IMG/VR virus record: IMGVR_UViG_3300037245_000726
Coordinates: 1 to 23,242 of that record
Length of the DNA stretch: 23,242 bases
Strand: one strand, 5' to 3'
Source of the DNA: a virus
A model generated the notes under the pieces. It was given only the letters and a program-made list of their open reading frames with translations. It searched no databases and had not been told where the DNA came from. This document shows positions 14,136 through 22,120 of the stretch, one piece after another. Position 1 is the stretch's first letter; each line of letters begins with the position of its first letter. The position numbers were made by a program, and so were the translations under genes.

Positions 14136-15343
14136 TGAGATATTCATTTATCTTTTTGGCTCTTTGTGGAGCCGTTTTTGCAACTATCCCAACGTTAGAG
14201 GCTGACGCTGGCGCAACCACTCTGCGGATAACGGATGGAACTTCCCTTGACCCTGTTACATGGAATGATGTCTGGGCTTTTGGTGCTGGTGGCGGTGCGG
14301 GGCTTGTACCCCTTGACGGCGGCGGCACAGCAAGAGTTGACACCTTTATAACCGAGATTATCGCTGATGCGATGTATCTTATCTTAAAGGATATTGATTT
14401 TGGCGACGGCAGTACATCGACATACTTTACAAGCTTAAATGAGCAGCTTTATTTTGTAGATGACGCTTTGCCATTTATCGCTGCAAATGCTAGATTTGAT
14501 ATGGGTGAAGCCCTTGGCGATTGGAGTAAGAATGGTTCTTGCATGTCAATAGGCATTACGGGTGGGGCTGGACATAGTATATCAACCTCAGCTAGTGCTG
14601 TTTTTGCTACTTACGGTTCTATGATAATTCGCAGAAATGCTTCTAATTATTCGACACTTGCTCTGTCCGGTGGGACTTGGATAGCTCGAAATTTTACTTA
14701 TATTGGTTTTGGTTTGGACTACATACATCTTTCGACGGGTACGGTTGATTGGGACACTGTTACAATATTAGATCCTTTTATATTCCAAATGTCTCTTACG
14801 CCGACAAATTTTAATAATATTCATGTTCATGGGGCATATACTGGGCTTTTCTCGTATCAGCCTATCACGGCAACAAATATGTTGATAACAGATGCATCGA
14901 TAGAAGTACAAATGAATGTCGCTGGTAACTTAATTCTAAAAAACCCACGTTTTAATATTAACGGTTCTAAAGTAACTATCACAAACGCTAGTGGCAATAT
15001 TATTGAACAATACACTTGCAACATTCACGTCAATGATAAAGATGGCGTAGACCTTGAAGGCGCTAGTGTGTTATGCGAAGACGAGGCCGATGCGGAAGTG
15101 TTTAGTGTTTCCACAGATGTCAATGGGGATATTGCCGAACAGTTAATCAACTATAAGCAGTGGGTAGGCACAGACGAAACACTGACAGACTTTAGTCCGC
15201 ATGTGTTCACAATATCAAAAGCAGACCTTGTGACACTGGTGATTGACGCTGTAACTGTTGACGACCCAATATCCTTCCTGTATGAGCAATTACTAGAGTC
15301 TGCAAGCGGGGGCGGAGGCATTAGATCAAGGTATAATCCATAA
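14135..15343 (+). CDS. Signal-peptide-bearing beta-rich surface protein with C-terminal RYNP motif, 402 aa
   Basis: The frame is open from TTG 14123, but ATG 14135 is chosen because it overlaps the previous stop (TAATG) and begins directly with a signal peptide (MRYSFIFLALCGAVFATIP). Residues about 90-300 are beta-strand rich with repeated Ser/Thr/Asn turns, like a beta-helix or beta-solenoid. Residues about 305-375 (DGVDLEGASVLCEDE... then STDVNGDIAEQ) resemble the carboxypeptidase-regulatory-like beta-sandwich found in phage surface proteins. The extreme C-terminus is GGGGIRSRYNP, a flexible Gly stretch ahead of the shared motif. Likely a displayed or exported structural protein; no enzymatic site is seen. 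Confidence 0.75.
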   Translation: MRYSFIFLALCGAVFATIPTLEADAGATTLRITDGTSLDPVTWNDVWAFGAGGGAGLVPLDGGGTARVDTFITEIIADAMYLILKDIDFGDGSTSTYFTSLNEQLYFVDDALPFIAANARFDMGEALGDWSKNGSCMSIGITGGAGHSISTSASAVFATYGSMIIRRNASNYSTLALSGGTWIARNFTYIGFGLDYIHLSTGTVDWDTVTILDPFIFQMSLTPTNFNNIHVHGAYTGLFSYQPITATNMLITDASIEVQMNVAGNLILKNPRFNINGSKVTITNASGNIIEQYTCNIHVNDKDGVDLEGASVLCEDEADAEVFSVSTDVNGDIAEQLINYKQWVGTDETLTDFSPHVFTISKADLVTLVIDAVTVDDPISFLYEQLLESASGGGGIRSRYNP

Positions 15344-15389
15344 TAAAACCGTGTTGTGAAAAATAAACTGAATTTTAAGGAGCAAAAGC

Positions 15390-16253
15390 ATGAAAAAATT
15401 AATTACACCAGCAATAGTATTATTACTGGTTGTGTGCGGCGCATCATTAACCCACGTAAGCCAGATAATCGGTAATGCGTTACATACGGTGCAGAACGCT
15501 TGGATTATTGCCGAGACCGAGACTTCAGCATCGACACAGACAGACGCACTTGGAGTAACCGAGCGAACCAAGAAGATAGTTGACGCTTTGATTTTAGCGA
15601 ATGCGAACGAAGAGGCTCAAATATCTATCCGGGCGATCCCTCCTCACTGGAACGCTATAAGGGCAAGGGCTATCGGCATCACTGACGCTGGTACTGTAAC
15701 GCACCAGATATACTTAGGTACGCTTGGCGGTGAGCTTGATTGCGAATTGTCTCACTCCGCTCAGTTAGCTTGGGTTATTGGTACTCAGCAAAGCATCTAT
15801 GAGCAGATAACCTTTACGCTTGGCGGCGCTGGGACTGCATACGTCCCTCAGATCGGCGACACTGTTACTGGCAATACAAGCGGAGAAACTGCGGTCATCG
15901 TTTCTATATCAGACTTGTCTTCTGGGGCATGGGCAGATGGAGACGCCGCGGGTACGATTACATATAGATCGCCATCCGGGTTATTCACTGCCGCAGAGAC
16001 AGTTTCGATATTAAGAGCCAATAGGGTTATAACCAGCGACGCATTGAAACACGCGAACTCTGTGTTTGTTGAATTTGAGTTAGCCGATACACTGGTTATT
16101 ACTGCGGGTGCATGGGGTTCTACATGGACCACTACTTCGCCCGCCGACAATACCAACGCAGAGGCAGAGGTAGATGTCAAAGGGGCTGATTTTATGGTTA
16201 TCGTAACATCAGCGACTTCGGTTGATAGCAAGTTACTCATTAGAGGATTCTAA
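15390..16253 (+). CDS. Signal-peptide-bearing phage structural-module protein, 287 aa
   Basis: AAGGAG precedes ATG 15390. The N-terminus MKKLITPAIVLLLVVCGAS is a signal peptide. Residues about 15-70 are helical. Residues about 150-200 (GDTVTGNTSGETAVIVSISD then WADGDAAGTITYRS) match a small beta module seen in many phage structural proteins, with the pattern 'GDTVTGxTSGxTAxVV...W..GDAAGT'. The C-terminal part is beta-rich and ends LLIRGF. It is the last of four consecutive signal-peptide genes and ends two bases before the gp11-like gene. Role unknown; a virion surface or exported protein is likely. Confidence 0.72.
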   Translation: MKKLITPAIVLLLVVCGASLTHVSQIIGNALHTVQNAWIIAETETSASTQTDALGVTERTKKIVDALILANANEEAQISIRAIPPHWNAIRARAIGITDAGTVTHQIYLGTLGGELDCELSHSAQLAWVIGTQQSIYEQITFTLGGAGTAYVPQIGDTVTGNTSGETAVIVSISDLSSGAWADGDAAGTITYRSPSGLFTAAETVSILRANRVITSDALKHANSVFVEFELADTLVITAGAWGSTWTTTSPADNTNAEAEVDVKGADFMVIVTSATSVDSKLLIRGF

Positions 16254-16255
16254 TT

Positions 16256-17251
16256 ATGGCTTCTGATTTAGCAGGCATTGCCAATAATGCAGGTGGCAGG
16301 ATAGGCGGGTTTGGCGACCAGTTAAGCGCAAGCGGGCAGATTACAGCTTCACAACTGACCGCTAACGCTGATCCGGTGAGCCAATGGATTAACGAGAAAT
16401 ACCCTATTATCCGGCGTAAGGTTATTGCTGACTTTGCTGGGATGAAAGCTCCTTTCAAGGAAACTCGTAAATTCGCAAGCCTTGGCCCTGATTTAAAGCA
16501 AAGCGATGTTGCGATTACGTCGATAACCTCCGTTGCTACTGTTGTCACCGTGACCACAAAGACGGCTCACGGCAGGATCACGGGCGATACGGGCTTTCTT
16601 GCAGAGATTGAGGGGGTTGACGTTGAAGGACAGCTAATAACTTCCCTAAACGGCACAACTCCGACTATCACAGTGCTTACCACAACCACCTTCACCCTGG
16701 ACGGTGTGGCGGGCGTTGACGCGACATGGGACTACACCGCTGATACAGGGATTATTAGTTATGTCCCTGAAATCGGTGCATGGAATTACGCCTTTAAGCT
16801 GCCGAGTGACTACTTTGCTGCTGTCAGGCAAACCGACGAATCACTGGCAACTACTGGCGGCGTTAAGACTAAATACCAGTTCAAGGCCATTCTGAATCGT
16901 GACGGTGACGGGTTCCTATGGCTCACCAACGATCTTACAAACAACGACGGCGACAGTGCTTATATTGAGTATTGCATCGACCAAACAACGTTTACGCTGT
17001 TTAGCCCGGGCCTTGAAGAATCTATTGCGATGCTTTTAGCTGCTGAACTATGCCCGAATCTTGGCAGGAACCTTGAAACAAGACAACAGTTGCTTTTAGA
17101 ATACAAGCAGTTGACCGTCAAAGAAGCAAAACGGAACAACCAAAGCCAGCTTGACACCACGGCTCATGTGCCGAGTAATTATCTCGGTGGCAGAACAAAA
17201 AGAATATCAGGCATATCAAGTACAACGAGGAGAAGTTCATGCAGAGATTAG
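16256..17251 (+). CDS. Tail tubular protein A / head-tail adaptor (T7 gp11-like) with inserted beta domain
   Basis: 331 aa. In T7-like phages this protein forms the ring between portal and tail nozzle. N-terminal part (about 1-82) contains GRIGGFGDQLSA and SQWINEKYPIIRRKVIADF, the helical start of the family; the later part has YAFKLPSDYFAAVRQ and, near the C-terminus, LEESIAMLLAAELCPNL, also typical. Residues about 86-155 (ITSITSVATVVTVTTKTAHG ... TTFTLDGVAG) look like an inserted beta domain of the FCCH-like type ('V-T-x-x-x-H-G...G-D...V...LNG...TFTLDGV'), which accounts for the length above T7 gp11 (196 aa). It has no signal peptide. Its end overlaps the next gene by 13 bases. Confidence 0.82.
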   Translation: MASDLAGIANNAGGRIGGFGDQLSASGQITASQLTANADPVSQWINEKYPIIRRKVIADFAGMKAPFKETRKFASLGPDLKQSDVAITSITSVATVVTVTTKTAHGRITGDTGFLAEIEGVDVEGQLITSLNGTTPTITVLTTTTFTLDGVAGVDATWDYTADTGIISYVPEIGAWNYAFKLPSDYFAAVRQTDESLATTGGVKTKYQFKAILNRDGDGFLWLTNDLTNNDGDSAYIEYCIDQTTFTLFSPGLEESIAMLLAAELCPNLGRNLETRQQLLLEYKQLTVKEAKRNNQSQLDTTAHVPSNYLGGRTKRISGISSTTRRSSCRD

Positions 17252-20200
17252 TGGTAAAATTATTACTAATAATTCTATGCTCAAGCTGTTTAGCGGTTAG
17301 CCCGACGGTAAAATCGTTTAACACAGGTCAAGTGTCGCCACTCATGGAAACAAGGACGGATTTTCAGAAGTATCAGTCGTCAAACAGGACGGTTGAAAAC
17401 ATGCTCGTCACGGTTCATGGCCCGGCACAGCGAAGACCCGGTACGAAGTTTATCGCCGAGACTAAAGACAGTAGCAGTGTATCAAGATTAATACCCTTTG
17501 AAGCCTCGACAGATGATGCTTACCCGATTGAGTTGGGCAATATCTACGCCAGATTCTACAGGGCAGGCGGGCAGGTGCTTACTTCAGGCGGCACAGAAGA
17601 TTTAACCGCTTTGGACAACATTATAGCACATTGGCTCATAAACGATAACGCCGCAAATACGCAAGTGCTTGACGATGACGGGGCTACTCATAACGGCGTA
17701 GCGAGCATTAACACAGACGTTATACATGAAGACGGTAAGGTTGGTACTGGAAGTTTCGACCTTGCCGCACAGTACGCAGTTTCAGTAGCAGACAGCGCAG
17801 ACTTTACTTTTGTTGAGGGCGTTGATGGAGATTTCAGCCTCACGGGATGGGTGTATATAAAAGACACCGAAACAGAACAGGTCATAATCTCAAAGTGGGA
17901 CGAAACCGCCGGAAGCACTGCAAGGGAATGGAAGCTTTTATTGGACGAAGACCTTAAACTAAAAATGGTACTCGCTGACGAGAGTTTGTTTTTAGATCAA
18001 GACTTAGTTGCTCAATGGAAAATGAATGACAGTCTTGCCACTGATGTTGTTTTAGACGCTCTTGCTGCTAATAATGGGGCGTTGACGGATGGAGGGGATA
18101 ACTTCACCTCAGACCATAGCGTACCAGGGATAACAAACAATGCCCTTAGCTTTGATGGTACTAACGACATTGTTACGGTTCCAGATGCGGCCGCATTCTC
18201 GTTCTCTTCTGGCGGAGGCACTGACACAGCGTTTTCGATAAGCGCATGGGTAAACATGACCGACGCTACCAGTTTTGCTATTATAAATAAGCGGGTCAAT
18301 AGTGTGTCACAAGGCGAATGGATGCTCACTACTGGAGCGGACGACAAGCTCTATTTTAATTGCACGTTGGACGATTACACTAACAGGATTGGACGTGGGT
18401 ACAACACGGCGTTAGGCGAAGGGTCATGGATACACGTAGTAGCCACCTACGACGCTACAAAAGCATCGTCTGGGATAATCCTATATGTCAATGGGTCTGC
18501 TGTCGATGATATTGACGACAATGCAGGTTCGTACACGGGCATGGTTGCTGGAAGTTCTGATGTCAGAATTGGAAGGGACGTTACAACTGGATATTCAGAG
18601 GGAAAGATTGACAACGTAATTATTTTCAATAAGAAATTATCCTCTGGCGATGTCACCCTTTTATACAACGGCGGTGCAGGCACGGAGAGTTTGGATAATG
18701 GGTCTATCTCGGCATTGTCCGATGATGCACTAACCGCAGGATGGCGATATGTTGCGATGACTTATAACGGCCAAAACAACGGCGGTGCTGCTGCGGCAGA
18801 TGACATGATATTATACGTGGACAGCGTTGTAGTCTCTTCTACGGCAACTAATCTGTCAACCTACTCGAAAATGGAGGACACTGCTGCTGTAGTTAGAATA
18901 GGCTCACAGGAATCTTCGGCAGGGGCAATCGAAAAGATATGGGCAGAGAGATTGGACGAGTTTGCCGTATTCGGCGATGTTTTGACGCCAACGGAAGTAG
19001 CATCTTTGTTCTCAGATACCTCAATATACGAAATAATAACACCTTTTAGCTCAGAAGAAATATCCGAAATACAATACGCACAGAGCGATGACGCAATGTA
19101 TATCGTAAACGGCACGGATGTCCCACAGGTCTTAATAAGAATAGAGCATGACGAGTGGACTATTGCCGACGGTGTTTTCGAGACAGGCCCATTCCAAACT
19201 GAAAATACAGATTTATCTTTAACAATAACACCATCAGCGACTACAGGGAGCGTTACACTCACCGCGAGCAGTCTTCTTTTTGAAGTTGGTCATGTTGGGT
19301 CTATCTGGGAGATAAGCCAGCCACGAGACACTTCGGTTTTCACTGGTTCTGTGACTGACGGGGCTTTGACGGGCGCGAGCACGGCTTTCTTTAATGGGGG
19401 CTACAGCTTTACCACTGACGGAACATGGGACGCGACGGTAACACTCCAAAGAAGCACAGATGTTGGCGTTACGTGGGAAAACGCATTATCACCGCTTAAT
19501 TCTACAAATTTCGACAATCCTGCCGAGACCGAAGAGACAGGGGCTATTTATAGGGTATTAATGAGCGATTGGGTTTCTGGGACTGCAAACTGGACTTTCA
19601 TTATATCAGATTCTTTGAACCGCGGCATAGTTAGAATAACAGGCTTCACCTCCTCGACCGTTACTACTGCAACCGTAATCACTGATTTAGCGAATACGGA
19701 CGCGACAAGCAAGTGGCGGGAGGGTTATTGGTCTGACTTTAGGGGCTGGCCTAAAACAATAGCCTTTCACCAGCAGCGATTAGTGTTTGGAGGGTCACGT
19801 TCCTTCCCGCAAGTCCTTTGGTTTGGCAAACAAGACCCGGACGATTACACAAACTTCAATGAAGGCACACTTGATACCTCGTCGTTCACAGCCGCCCTGG
19901 AAGGCCAAAACCCTATTCGGTGGTTATTGAGCCAAGAATACCTAACTATCGGCTCTAGCGGCTCGTGTGGCTTGTGGGGCGAGCGTGGCGTGAATGTTAC
20001 GCCAACAAGCCCAGCCTACCAAGACCAGACTTCTCACGGATCAGCGTCTATCAGCGCAGTAATGGGCGGCGATTCGATTATCTACATTGAGCGTGGGGCA
20101 AGGAACGCCAGAGAGTTATCGTTTAGTCTTCAGGTTGACAAGTATCTCTCGCCGAATTTAAGCGTTTTATCGCCGGAAATCACCGAAAGCGGGATGAAAG

Positions 20201-21006
20201 AGATCGCTTTTCAGCTTCGTCCTTCGCCGATTTTATGGTGCGTCTTAAATAATGGAGATATGGCAACGCTCACTTATCAGAGCGATCAGGCTGTTGTTGC
20301 ATGGTCAAAGCAGGTCACGGATGGAAACTTTGAAAGCGTAACCTCAGTTCCAAGCATCACCGGGTCAGAAGACGAGGTGTGGGTTATTGTACAAAGGACT
20401 TTCTCAGGCGTTAATTCCGGCAACCCCGTAAGATATGTCGAGCAGTTCCAGCCGAGGGATTGGGGTACTGATGACAATGACGCATGGTTCCTCGATTCAG
20501 CTTTATCTTACAACAGCACGCCCCAGACCTCATTTACCGGATTAGGTCACTTAGAGGGTGAAACAATGTCTATCTACGCGGACAGGCTTATCGAGAACCC
20601 GGAAATAGTCGTAAGTGGTTCAATAACGATCGACAACGCGGCATCGAGAGTGTTGGCTGGATTACCGTTTACATCAAAGCTTGAAACCTTCCCGATAGTT
20701 ATCGACCCACAGGACGCCGCTTTCAATAAGAAAATCAAATTTGTTTGGGCTGACCTGTTTGAATCTGGCGCGTTGGAATATGGTGGCTCTTCTGCCGCGA
20801 CTTTGATGACTGTCAACTTTGAAAACAGTTTGATAAACAACCCCGCCGCGACTGCACAAGACCTTTACACTTCGGCGGTATCACAGAAAAAGCTTATGTG
20901 GTTCTTTGGATCGCTAAAGAAACAAACGATATACTTGGAAACATCAGAGCCAATGCCCTTAACTGTACGCGGATTGACGCCTGATTACGACTTGACGGGA
21001 AACTAA
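17239..21006 (+). CDS. Tail tubular protein B-like tail protein with signal peptide and nested LamG domains, 1255 aa
   Basis: AGGAG precedes ATG 17239. The first 19-20 residues (MQRLVVKLLLIILCSSCLA) form a signal peptide. They are followed at once by the family start SFNTGQVSPLMETRTDFQKY and RRPGTKFIAETK. No ATG, GTG or TTG occurs between codon 5 and this conserved start, so the leader must be translated with it. Residues 127-591 are a LamG domain interrupted by another LamG domain. The tail protein then resumes at YEIITPFSSEEISEIQYAQS and runs through RGWPKTIAFHQQRLVFGGSR, typical of the family. Without residues 127-591 the protein is 790 aa, close to T7 gp12 (794). It forms the tail nozzle in T7; here it also displays lectin-like domains that may bind host glycans. 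Confidence 0.87.
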   Translation: MQRLVVKLLLIILCSSCLAVSPTVKSFNTGQVSPLMETRTDFQKYQSSNRTVENMLVTVHGPAQRRPGTKFIAETKDSSSVSRLIPFEASTDDAYPIELGNIYARFYRAGGQVLTSGGTEDLTALDNIIAHWLINDNAANTQVLDDDGATHNGVASINTDVIHEDGKVGTGSFDLAAQYAVSVADSADFTFVEGVDGDFSLTGWVYIKDTETEQVIISKWDETAGSTAREWKLLLDEDLKLKMVLADESLFLDQDLVAQWKMNDSLATDVVLDALAANNGALTDGGDNFTSDHSVPGITNNALSFDGTNDIVTVPDAAAFSFSSGGGTDTAFSISAWVNMTDATSFAIINKRVNSVSQGEWMLTTGADDKLYFNCTLDDYTNRIGRGYNTALGEGSWIHVVATYDATKASSGIILYVNGSAVDDIDDNAGSYTGMVAGSSDVRIGRDVTTGYSEGKIDNVIIFNKKLSSGDVTLLYNGGAGTESLDNGSISALSDDALTAGWRYVAMTYNGQNNGGAAAADDMILYVDSVVVSSTATNLSTYSKMEDTAAVVRIGSQESSAGAIEKIWAERLDEFAVFGDVLTPTEVASLFSDTSIYEIITPFSSEEISEIQYAQSDDAMYIVNGTDVPQVLIRIEHDEWTIADGVFETGPFQTENTDLSLTITPSATTGSVTLTASSLLFEVGHVGSIWEISQPRDTSVFTGSVTDGALTGASTAFFNGGYSFTTDGTWDATVTLQRSTDVGVTWENALSPLNSTNFDNPAETEETGAIYRVLMSDWVSGTANWTFIISDSLNRGIVRITGFTSSTVTTATVITDLANTDATSKWREGYWSDFRGWPKTIAFHQQRLVFGGSRSFPQVLWFGKQDPDDYTNFNEGTLDTSSFTAALEGQNPIRWLLSQEYLTIGSSGSCGLWGERGVNVTPTSPAYQDQTSHGSASISAVMGGDSIIYIERGARNARELSFSLQVDKYLSPNLSVLSPEITESGMKEIAFQLRPSPILWCVLNNGDMATLTYQSDQAVVAWSKQVTDGNFESVTSVPSITGSEDEVWVIVQRTFSGVNSGNPVRYVEQFQPRDWGTDDNDAWFLDSALSYNSTPQTSFTGLGHLEGETMSIYADRLIENPEIVVSGSITIDNAASRVLAGLPFTSKLETFPIVIDPQDAAFNKKIKFVWADLFESGALEYGGSSAATLMTVNFENSLINNPAATAQDLYTSAVSQKKLMWFFGSLKKQTIYLETSEPMPLTVRGLTPDYDLTGN
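17617..19011 (+). other. Outer LamG (concanavalin A-like) domain split in two, within the tail protein
   Basis: Residues 127-249 (from DNIIAHWLINDN to KLKMVLADES) give the first half of a LamG jelly roll: W at the start, GKVGTGSFDL, VSVADSADF, FSLTGWVYIKD, IISKWDETAG. Residues 486-591 give the second half: AGWRYVAMTYNGQ, DDMILYVDSVVV, VVRIGSQES, RLDEFAVFGDVLTPTEVASL. Together they make about 229 residues, the normal size for one domain. It sits between GGQVLTSGG and YEIITPF of the tail protein, at a loop where related proteins have no insert. Confidence 0.8.
17986..18693 (+). other. Inner complete LamG domain inserted into the outer LamG
   Basis: Residues 250-485 hold a full LamG pattern in order: DLVAQWKMNDS, NNALSFDGTNDIVTVPDAA, FSISAWVNMTD, IINKRVNS, GSWIHVVATYDATK, GIILYVNGSAVDD, VRIGRDVTTG, KIDNVIIFNKKLSSGDVTLL. 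It is bounded on both sides by the two halves of the outer domain, so the insertion is within a strand-to-strand loop. Confidence 0.82.
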
Positions 21007-21453
21007 GTGATAGAGATTAGAAAAATCCAAGATGGCGATTTAGAGCAAATTCTTGCCGATCCGTTTCAGGACTCCCTTAAGAAGTACCCTGAACTAAATG
21101 AGGATCAAAAGAGAATTGTCAATGAAACATCTTTCGCTGGCGTGCAAGATGGCGAACTACTTGGCATTGGTGGAGTTGTTGACAGGGGAGATGGCATCGG
21201 CGAGGCGTGGCTGATGTTGGTTAAAGATATTGGCAAGAGCGGGGCAAGCGGACTCATGGCTTTTCATGCGATACGTAAAAAGCTTGACGAGCTTTGCGAA
21301 CCGTTCGATAAATGCCAAGCACTTATAAGGGACGATTTCCCGAAAGCTCAGGCAATGATTAAGGCTTTAGGGTTTGAGTTTGTTGAAACTTTTATTGAAA
21401 GATCGCCTGACGGCGTAGATATGCACTTATTCTTGAAAGTGTCCGATGAATAG
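21007..21453 (+). CDS. T7 gp13-like protein with acetyltransferase (GNAT-like) fold, 148 aa
   Basis: GTG start two bases after the tail gene stops (residues MIEIRKIQDGDLEQILADPF). Strand and helix order, the opening EIRKIQDGDLEQIL and LIRDDFPKAQAMIKALGFEF near the end follow the GNAT layout of small phage proteins related to T7 gp13 (138 aa). T7 gp13 is needed for internal core assembly and is not a proven enzyme. The acetyl-CoA P-loop is degenerate (KDIGKSGASGLMAFH), so activity is doubtful. It sits between the gp12-like and gp14-like genes, exactly as in T7. Confidence 0.78.
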   Translation: MIEIRKIQDGDLEQILADPFQDSLKKYPELNEDQKRIVNETSFAGVQDGELLGIGGVVDRGDGIGEAWLMLVKDIGKSGASGLMAFHAIRKKLDELCEPFDKCQALIRDDFPKAQAMIKALGFEFVETFIERSPDGVDMHLFLKVSDE

Positions 21454-22120
21454 ATATAACCGATACAATAGAGAAATACCGGAAGATTGTCGTGTTGTCG
21501 AACATAATGGTCATGCGTTCATTATAGGCACTACTCCTGAAACTATGCGGCGAAGATACGACCCCTTAACGATCGCGTTAGGCGCCGCCGCAGCCGGAAC
21601 AGCATTACAGGTTGCCAGTACGCTCAAAGAGGGCAAGCAGGCCGAGAAGCTGGCAGAACAACGCGCCGCTATCGACCTTCAAAACGCCGACCAGGTTAGA
21701 AAACAAGCTGTCGAGGCCGCAAGGATTGAAGCCGATAAAGGCAGGAAGGCACTAGCTACCGCTAAGTCAACCGCCGCCGCTTCAGGGATCAGGATAAACA
21801 TAGGTTCCCCGCTGGTTATCGATACCGAGATAAGAAACAATATTGCTAAAGAAACTGGCTTCATTCTTGAAAGAGGTCGTGCGCATGAATTAAGCTTCAG
21901 GGATTCTGCGGCTATAAATATCGCACAAGGCAAAAACATAAGACGTAATTCTAAAACAAGTGCTATCGCACAAGGCTTATTTGGGGCCAGTTCGATTGCC
22001 TTTATGGGCATGCAAAGCGGGGCTTTTACTGGCGGGACAACCCCGGTCGCCTCACCTTCAGGCCCATCGTCTTTAAATAATCTTAACACAGGTGGCGGCT
22101 CTAGGAGATTTACAGCATGA
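21446..22120 (+). CDS. T7 gp14-like internal virion protein, 224 aa
   Basis: Overlaps the gp13-like gene by 8 bases. After a polar N-terminal stretch (MNRYNRYNREIPEDCR...) comes MRRRYDPLTIALGAAAAGTA, a short Pro followed by a hydrophobic Ala/Gly-rich helix, as in gp14-type proteins ('C-D-P-x-T-...AAAAGTA'). Residues about 55-115 are a long Ala/Glu/Lys-rich coiled coil (KQAEKLAEQRAAIDLQNADQ). A Gly/Ser/Pro-rich tail ends the protein. gp14-type proteins are ejected into the host and line the conduit through the outer membrane. The N-terminal R-x-R-Y-D-P motif replaces the usual Cys-Asp-Pro. Confidence 0.72.
   Translation: MNRYNRYNREIPEDCRVVEHNGHAFIIGTTPETMRRRYDPLTIALGAAAAGTALQVASTLKEGKQAEKLAEQRAAIDLQNADQVRKQAVEAARIEADKGRKALATAKSTAAASGIRINIGSPLVIDTEIRNNIAKETGFILERGRAHELSFRDSAAINIAQGKNIRRNSKTSAIAQGLFGASSIAFMGMQSGAFTGGTTPVASPSGPSSLNNLNTGGGSRRFTA

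Noticed and set aside
13806-15600. Homology between the 109-aa and 287-aa proteins through an 'N-x-A-W-I-I' stretch
   Set aside because: NSAWIITKQ and QNAWIIAET look alike but the surrounding sequence does not align; too short to support common origin.
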